From: CAIPVR01 sp049316905
Lineage (GTDB): Bacteria > Actinomycetota > Acidimicrobiia > Acidimicrobiales > Microtrichaceae
Reading direction: 5' to 3'
DNA length: 8,990 nucleotides
NCBI GenBank assembly: GCA_049316905.1
Contig: JBMOJH010000127.1
Location: 1-8,990 of the forward strand
Positions 5,691 through 8,990 of the stretch are shown here, one piece after another; within the stretch, counting starts at the first letter, position 1; every line of letters begins with the position of its first letter. The position numbers and the translations under genes are program-made. The notes under the pieces were generated by a model, which worked only from the letters and a program-made list of their open reading frames with translations, did not search any database and had not been told where the DNA came from.

Positions 5691-7187
5691 ATGACCGTCC
5701 GTCGTCTCACCCATCACATCGCCGGGGTCCCCGTGGAGGGGGCACCCGACGCCCGCACCGCACCCGTCCACGATCCCGCCACCGGCCTCGAGCAGGCGCG
5801 GGTCCCGCTCGCCTCCGCGGCCCAGGTCGACACCGCGGTCCGGGCCGCGGCCGCCGCGTTCCCCGGCTGGCGCGACACGCCGCTGGCGCGCCGCTCCGAG
5901 GTGATGTTCCGGTTCCGCGAGCTCCTGGTGGAGCACCGTGACGAGGTGGCCGCCGCCATCACCTCCGAGCACGGCAAGGTCCTGTCCGACGCCGCCGGCG
6001 AGGTGCAGCGCGGGATCGAGAACGTGGAGTTCGCGTGCGGCATCCCGCAGCTCCTGAAGGGCGGGATGAGCGAGCAGGTCGCCACCGGCGTGGACGTCCA
6101 CGGCGTCCTGCAGCCCCTCGGCGTGGTCGCCGGCATCACCCCGTTCAACTTCCCGGCGATGGTGCCCATGTGGATGTTCCCGAACGCCATCGCCTGCGGG
6201 AACACCTTCGTGCTGAAGCCGTCGGAGAAGGACCCGTCCGCCTCGCTGCTGCTGGCCGACCTGCTGCAGCGCGCCGGCCTGCCCGACGGCGTGTTCAACG
6301 TGGTGCACGGCGACAAGGAGGCGGTCGACGCCCTCCTGACCCACCCGGTCGTGCAGGCGGTCAGCTTCGTGGGCTCCACGCCGATCGCCCGGTACATCTA
6401 CGCCACCGGCACCGAGCACGGGAAGCGGGTACAGGCGCTCGGGGGCGCCAAGAACCACATGGTCGTGCTCCCCGACGCGGACCTGGGCATGGCCGCCGAC
6501 GCGGCGGTCTCGGCCGCCTACGGCTCGGCGGGGGAGCGGTGCATGGCCATCTCGGTGGTGGTGGCCGTGGGCGAGATCGCCGATCCCCTGGTCGACGAGA
6601 TCGTGGCCCGCGCCGAGAAGGTGCGGATCGGTCCGGGCACCGACCCCGACTCGGAGATGGGCCCGCTCGTCACCCGGGAGCACCGCGACAAGGTCGCGTC
6701 GTACCTGCCGGCGGCGGAGGCCGACGGCGCGACCCTCGCCCTCGACGGGCGCGGGACCTCCTTCGACGGCGACGGCTTCTTCCTCGGCGTGTCGGTGATC
6801 GACCACGTGCGCACCGACATGTCCTGCTACACCGACGAGATCTTCGGTCCGGTGCTGAGCGTGGTGCGGGTCGACAGCTACGAGGAGGCCGTGCGGCTCC
6901 TCGAGGACTGCCCGTTCGGCAATGGCACCGCGATCTTCACCCGTGACGGCGGTGCCGCCCGGCGCTTCGCCCGCGAGGTGCCGGTGGGCATGGTGGGCGT
7001 GAACGTGCCGATCCCGGTGCCGGTGGCCGCGTACTCGTTCGGTGGGTGGAAGGACTCGCTGTTCGGTGACAGCCACGCCTACGGCCCCGAGGGCGTGCAC
7101 TTCTACACGCGGTCCAAGGTGGTCACGACCCGCTGGCCCGACCCGGCCACCAGCTCGGTCGACCTCGGGTTCCCCCAGAACCGCTGA
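5691..7187 (+). CDS. mmsA: Methylmalonate-semialdehyde dehydrogenase (CoA-acylating)
   Basis: This 498-residue aldehyde dehydrogenase is of the MMSDH type, which oxidises methylmalonate (or malonate) semialdehyde with NAD+ and CoA to propionyl-CoA (or acetyl-CoA), releasing CO2, in valine and related catabolism. Evidence includes TPFNFP (150-155, with N153), VLKPSEK (174-180, K176 in the cofactor site), SFVGST (225-230) and the catalytic cysteine C284 in GERCMAIS. R107 and R283 sit where the family has substrate-carboxylate arginines. The sequence GGAKNHMVVLPDAD (251-264) carries Asn at the position of the general-base Glu of hydrolytic ALDHs. That replacement is diagnostic of the CoA-dependent subfamily. 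Length matches the family (about 490-510). The ATG at 5691 has AGAGGAG seven bases upstream, and family sequence begins immediately. No mmsB or acyl-CoA dehydrogenase partner lies in the window, so it appears monocistronic. Family assignment is strong; the preferred semialdehyde is not resolved. Confidence 0.93.
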   Translation: MTVRRLTHHIAGVPVEGAPDARTAPVHDPATGLEQARVPLASAAQVDTAVRAAAAAFPGWRDTPLARRSEVMFRFRELLVEHRDEVAAAITSEHGKVLSDAAGEVQRGIENVEFACGIPQLLKGGMSEQVATGVDVHGVLQPLGVVAGITPFNFPAMVPMWMFPNAIACGNTFVLKPSEKDPSASLLLADLLQRAGLPDGVFNVVHGDKEAVDALLTHPVVQAVSFVGSTPIARYIYATGTEHGKRVQALGGAKNHMVVLPDADLGMAADAAVSAAYGSAGERCMAISVVVAVGEIADPLVDEIVARAEKVRIGPGTDPDSEMGPLVTREHRDKVASYLPAAEADGATLALDGRGTSFDGDGFFLGVSVIDHVRTDMSCYTDEIFGPVLSVVRVDSYEEAVRLLEDCPFGNGTAIFTRDGGAARRFAREVPVGMVGVNVPIPVPVAAYSFGGWKDSLFGDSHAYGPEGVHFYTRSKVVTTRWPDPATSSVDLGFPQNR

Positions 7188-7194
7188 GTCGTTG

Positions 7195-7231
7195 AACCGG
7201 CAGCCGGTTGACCGGGGAGCGTTCCCCGGTC
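7195..7231 (+). terminator. Paired hairpins after mmsA
   Basis: AACCGG-CAG-CCGGTT (7195-7209) is followed directly by a perfect 9-bp stem GACCGGGGA / TCCCCGGTC with loop GCGT (7210-7231). They begin eight bases after the mmsA stop. No T-tract follows. The second stem is the more stable one and is a plausible terminator isolating mmsA from comEA. Confidence 0.58.
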
Positions 7232-7251
7232 ACCGGCGCCGGACGTCGGTC

Positions 7252-7257
7252 TAGGTT
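7252..7257 (+). promoter_or_regulatory. Candidate -10 box for comEA–comEC
   Basis: TAGGTT, in the context GGTCTAGGTTCGG, fits the actinobacterial TANNNT -10 pattern. It lies downstream of the mmsA terminator hairpins and 60 bases before the comEA start. No -35 box is recognisable at the usual spacing. The T-rich hexamer stands out in an otherwise GC-only stretch, but the match is short. Confidence 0.3.
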
Positions 7258-7317
7258 CGGTCCCGCTTCCCCCGCAGCGCCCCGGCCCCGCGCCCGGGCG
7301 ACCCCCGGGGGATCGCC

Positions 7318-8307
7318 GTGGACCCGTCCTTCCCGCCCGCCGATCCGGCGGACGCGCGCCGGGACGCGCTCGACGAGCTGCTGCGGCCGGTTCCGCGGCG
7401 CCGCCCGCTGTTCCGCCGCGACGCCACATGGAACGCCGGACCCGCCGGCACCCGCCCTTCCGTCGGCGGGGAGCCGGAGGGTCCTGACGGCACCGACGGC
7501 CCGGCCGATCCGTCGGTGCCCGGGCCGCTGGTCCGCCCCCGGCGCGCCGCCGCGTCGATTCGCCGCGGGCTGCCCGTGGCCGACCTCGCGGCCCGTCCCC
7601 CGACCTGGCTCATCGCGTGCGTGGTCGCCGTGGTCGTGGCCGGCGGCTGGTGGTGGCTCCGCCGCCCGGTCCCGGCCGAGGACCGCCTGCCCCGCGCCAC
7701 CGCCCCGGTCACCACCGATGCGGGCGTCGCACCCACGACCGCCGGGGGTGCCGACGGAGGTGCGCCCGCCACGGGGTCGTCCGGCACGCCGGGCGGCGCG
7801 GCGGCCGCGCCCACCACCTCGGGCGGCCCGGTCACGGTGCACGTGGCCGGTGCGGTGCTCCGGCCCGGAGTGGTCACCCTGGCGGCGGGGGGCCGGGTGG
7901 TCGACGCGGTCCAGGCCGCCGGCGGCATGGCGGCCGGTGCCGATCCCGACCGTGTGAACCTGGCGGCCCGTGTGGTCGATGGCGAGCGCGTGGTCGTGCC
8001 GGTCGTGGGTCAACCGGTACCGGCGGAGGTCCCGGCCACGCCGCCGGCCGGGTCCGGCACGACGCGGTCGTCGGGCACCGGTGGGCCTCCTGGCCCGTCG
8101 AGTGCGCCGGCCGCGCCCGTGGACCTCAACCGGGCGACCGCCGAGGAGCTCGACACCCTGCCCGGAGTGGGCCCCTCCACCGCGGCGGCGATCGTCGCCC
8201 ACCGGGAGTCCTCGGGTCCGTTCCGCAGCGTGGACGACCTGCTCGACGTGCGCGGGATCGGCGACGCCCGCCTCGAGACGCTCCGCCCGCTCGTCACCGT
8301 GGGCTGA
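7318..8307 (+). CDS. comEA: ComEA-family DNA-binding competence protein (SLBB + helix-hairpin-helix)
   Basis: This 329-residue membrane protein would bind double-stranded DNA outside the membrane and pass it to the ComEC channel. Residues 1-94 are a Pro/Arg/Asp-rich cytoplasmic tail. Residues 95-114 are a transmembrane segment ending in three tryptophans and followed by RR. Residues 115-170 are an Ala/Thr/Gly/Pro linker. Residues 171-230 are an SLBB domain (VTVHVAGAVLRPGVVTL, then VVDAVQAAGG), a Pro/Ser/Gly linker follows, and residues 268-326 form the helix-hairpin-helix domain. That last domain begins VDLNRATAEELDTLPGVG (268-285), with hairpins LPGVGPSTA (281-289) and VRGIGDARL (311-319). 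The GTG at 7318 has GGGGGA at 7307-7312 at good spacing, and an in-frame TAG at 7252 limits the start. The three-base gap to the comEC start implies coupling. The long N-terminal tail is more than minimal ComEA proteins carry. Confidence 0.92.
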   Translation: MDPSFPPADPADARRDALDELLRPVPRRRPLFRRDATWNAGPAGTRPSVGGEPEGPDGTDGPADPSVPGPLVRPRRAAASIRRGLPVADLAARPPTWLIACVVAVVVAGGWWWLRRPVPAEDRLPRATAPVTTDAGVAPTTAGGADGGAPATGSSGTPGGAAAAPTTSGGPVTVHVAGAVLRPGVVTLAAGGRVVDAVQAAGGMAAGADPDRVNLAARVVDGERVVVPVVGQPVPAEVPATPPAGSGTTRSSGTGGPPGPSSAPAAPVDLNRATAEELDTLPGVGPSTAAAIVAHRESSGPFRSVDDLLDVRGIGDARLETLRPLVTVG

Positions 8308-8310
8308 GCG

Positions 8311-8990
8311 GTGGGGGACCGCGAGCTGGTCGTGGGGGTGGGGTTCGTCACCCTGGCGGCGCTTCGGGGCTGGCCGGCATCGGGCCCGGTCGGGTCGCCG
8401 TGGTGGCCGGTCACCCTGGCGGTCGGCCTCGTGGTCATCGGTGCGGTGGCCCGGTGGCCGGTGCTCCTCCTGGGCGCTGTGGCGCTCCTGGTCGGGATGC
8501 GCACCACCGCCGCGGTCGGGGCGCTGGACCGCACGCCCCGGGGTGCCGTGCGGGGCGTGGCCGACCTGGTCACCGATCCGGAGGCGGGCCGCTTCGGGAC
8601 CCGGGTGGAGCTGCGCGTCGGCGGGCGGCGGTACGCCGCGGAGGTGCCCCGGTCCGCCGAGCCGCTGGTGGGCGGACTGCTCACCGGGGACCACCTCGTG
8701 GTGGCGGGCCGGAGCGGTCCGCTCCGCGGCGCACCCCGCGACTGGCGGCTCTCGCGCCACCTCGCGGGTTCGCTCCGACTGACCGAGGTCGGCCCGGGGC
8801 CGCCGCCCGCGCCCTGGTACCGGCTGGCCAACGGTGTGCACCGGCTCCTGGAGCGGGGCGCGGGGAGCCTCGGCGAGGAACGGCGAGCGCTGTTCCTGGG
8901 CCTGGTCCTCGGCGACGACCGGGGCCAGGACGACGTGGCGCGGTTCCGGTTCCGCGCTACGGGGTTGGGCCATCTCCTGGCGGTGAGCGG
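8311..8990 (+). CDS. comEC: ComEC/Rec2-family DNA uptake channel protein (3' partial)
   Basis: This frame is open to the right edge, giving 226 residues of the N-terminal part of ComEC, the membrane channel that imports single-stranded DNA during natural transformation. Residues 6-20 and 31-69 are hydrophobic, consistent with two or three membrane segments. Residues 75-160 resemble the soluble OB-like DUF4131 region (VRGVADLVTDPE, TRVELRVGGRRYAAEVP, LTGDHLVVAG). The last 40 residues carry the start of the competence domain, with LFLGLVLGDDRG (194-205) and then FRATGLGHLLAVSG at the edge, the strongest family signature. The catalytic-like C-terminal beta-lactamase domain, if present, lies outside. 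The GTG at 8311 follows comEA by three bases with no separate strong ribosome-binding site. A GTG at 8332, with GGGGGA at 8313-8318, is an alternative. ComEC is the usual partner immediately after ComEA. Confidence 0.9.
   Translation, partial: MGDRELVVGVGFVTLAALRGWPASGPVGSPWWPVTLAVGLVVIGAVARWPVLLLGAVALLVGMRTTAAVGALDRTPRGAVRGVADLVTDPEAGRFGTRVELRVGGRRYAAEVPRSAEPLVGGLLTGDHLVVAGRSGPLRGAPRDWRLSRHLAGSLRLTEVGPGPPPAPWYRLANGVHRLLERGAGSLGEERRALFLGLVLGDDRGQDDVARFRFRATGLGHLLAVS

Noticed and set aside
7123..8973. 616-residue minus-strand open frame opposite comEA–comEC
   Set aside because: Low-complexity Arg/Gly/Pro/His translation over two well-supported competence genes; no motif or ribosome-binding site supports it.
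1..8990. A defence island, mobile element or novel multi-gene system
   Set aside because: All genes belong to housekeeping or transport families, no integrase, transposase, toxin–antitoxin or nuclease gene is visible, and base composition is uniform across the window.

Overview
The window is very GC-rich, and its genes prefer G or C in the third codon position. It carries single-copy actinobacterial hallmarks: a PAC2-family protein, a thioredoxin–TPR protein and a comEA–comEC pair with long Pro/Ala/Gly/Thr-rich linkers. I infer a high-GC actinobacterium, possibly of the Acidimicrobiia type; the class is a guess from gene style, not a demonstrated placement. No rRNA, tRNA, CRISPR array, insertion sequence or phage gene is visible.

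Layout. (1) Bases 1-2621, plus strand: the end of an amino-acid-type ABC importer operon. A LivG-like ATPase is open at the left edge and possibly fused to an upstream permease. It overlaps by ATGA a membrane-anchored type-1 periplasmic-binding-like substrate-binding protein. (2) Bases 2622-2705: a convergent gap with a strong near-perfect hairpin that probably terminates transcription from both sides. (3) Bases 2706-4683, minus strand: a tight two-gene operon of an APH/ACAD10-11-type kinase-fold protein followed after one base by a PAC2-family protein. (4) Bases 4684-4830: a divergent promoter region with a C-rich near-tandem repeat (G-rich on the minus strand). (5) Bases 4831-5529, plus strand: a CnoX/YbbN-like thioredoxin–TPR protein, followed by two hairpins. 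(6) Bases 5691-7187, plus strand: a CoA-acylating methylmalonate-semialdehyde dehydrogenase (MmsA type) with a good Shine-Dalgarno, preceded by a 12-bp leader hairpin and followed by paired hairpins. (7) Bases 7318-8990, plus strand: comEA and then comEC, cut by the right edge just as the competence domain begins.

The genes form several independent small transcription units rather than one system. The functional themes are solute uptake, acyl-CoA or branched-chain degradation (kinase-fold protein and MMSDH), proteostasis (PAC2, thioredoxin–TPR) and DNA uptake (ComEA/ComEC). I do not see a convincing undescribed multi-gene system. The points worth a second look are the possible permease–ATPase fusion, the non-lipoprotein binding protein with a CxxC pair, the PAC2–kinase pairing, the G-rich divergent region, the mmsA leader hairpin and the long cytoplasmic tail of ComEA.
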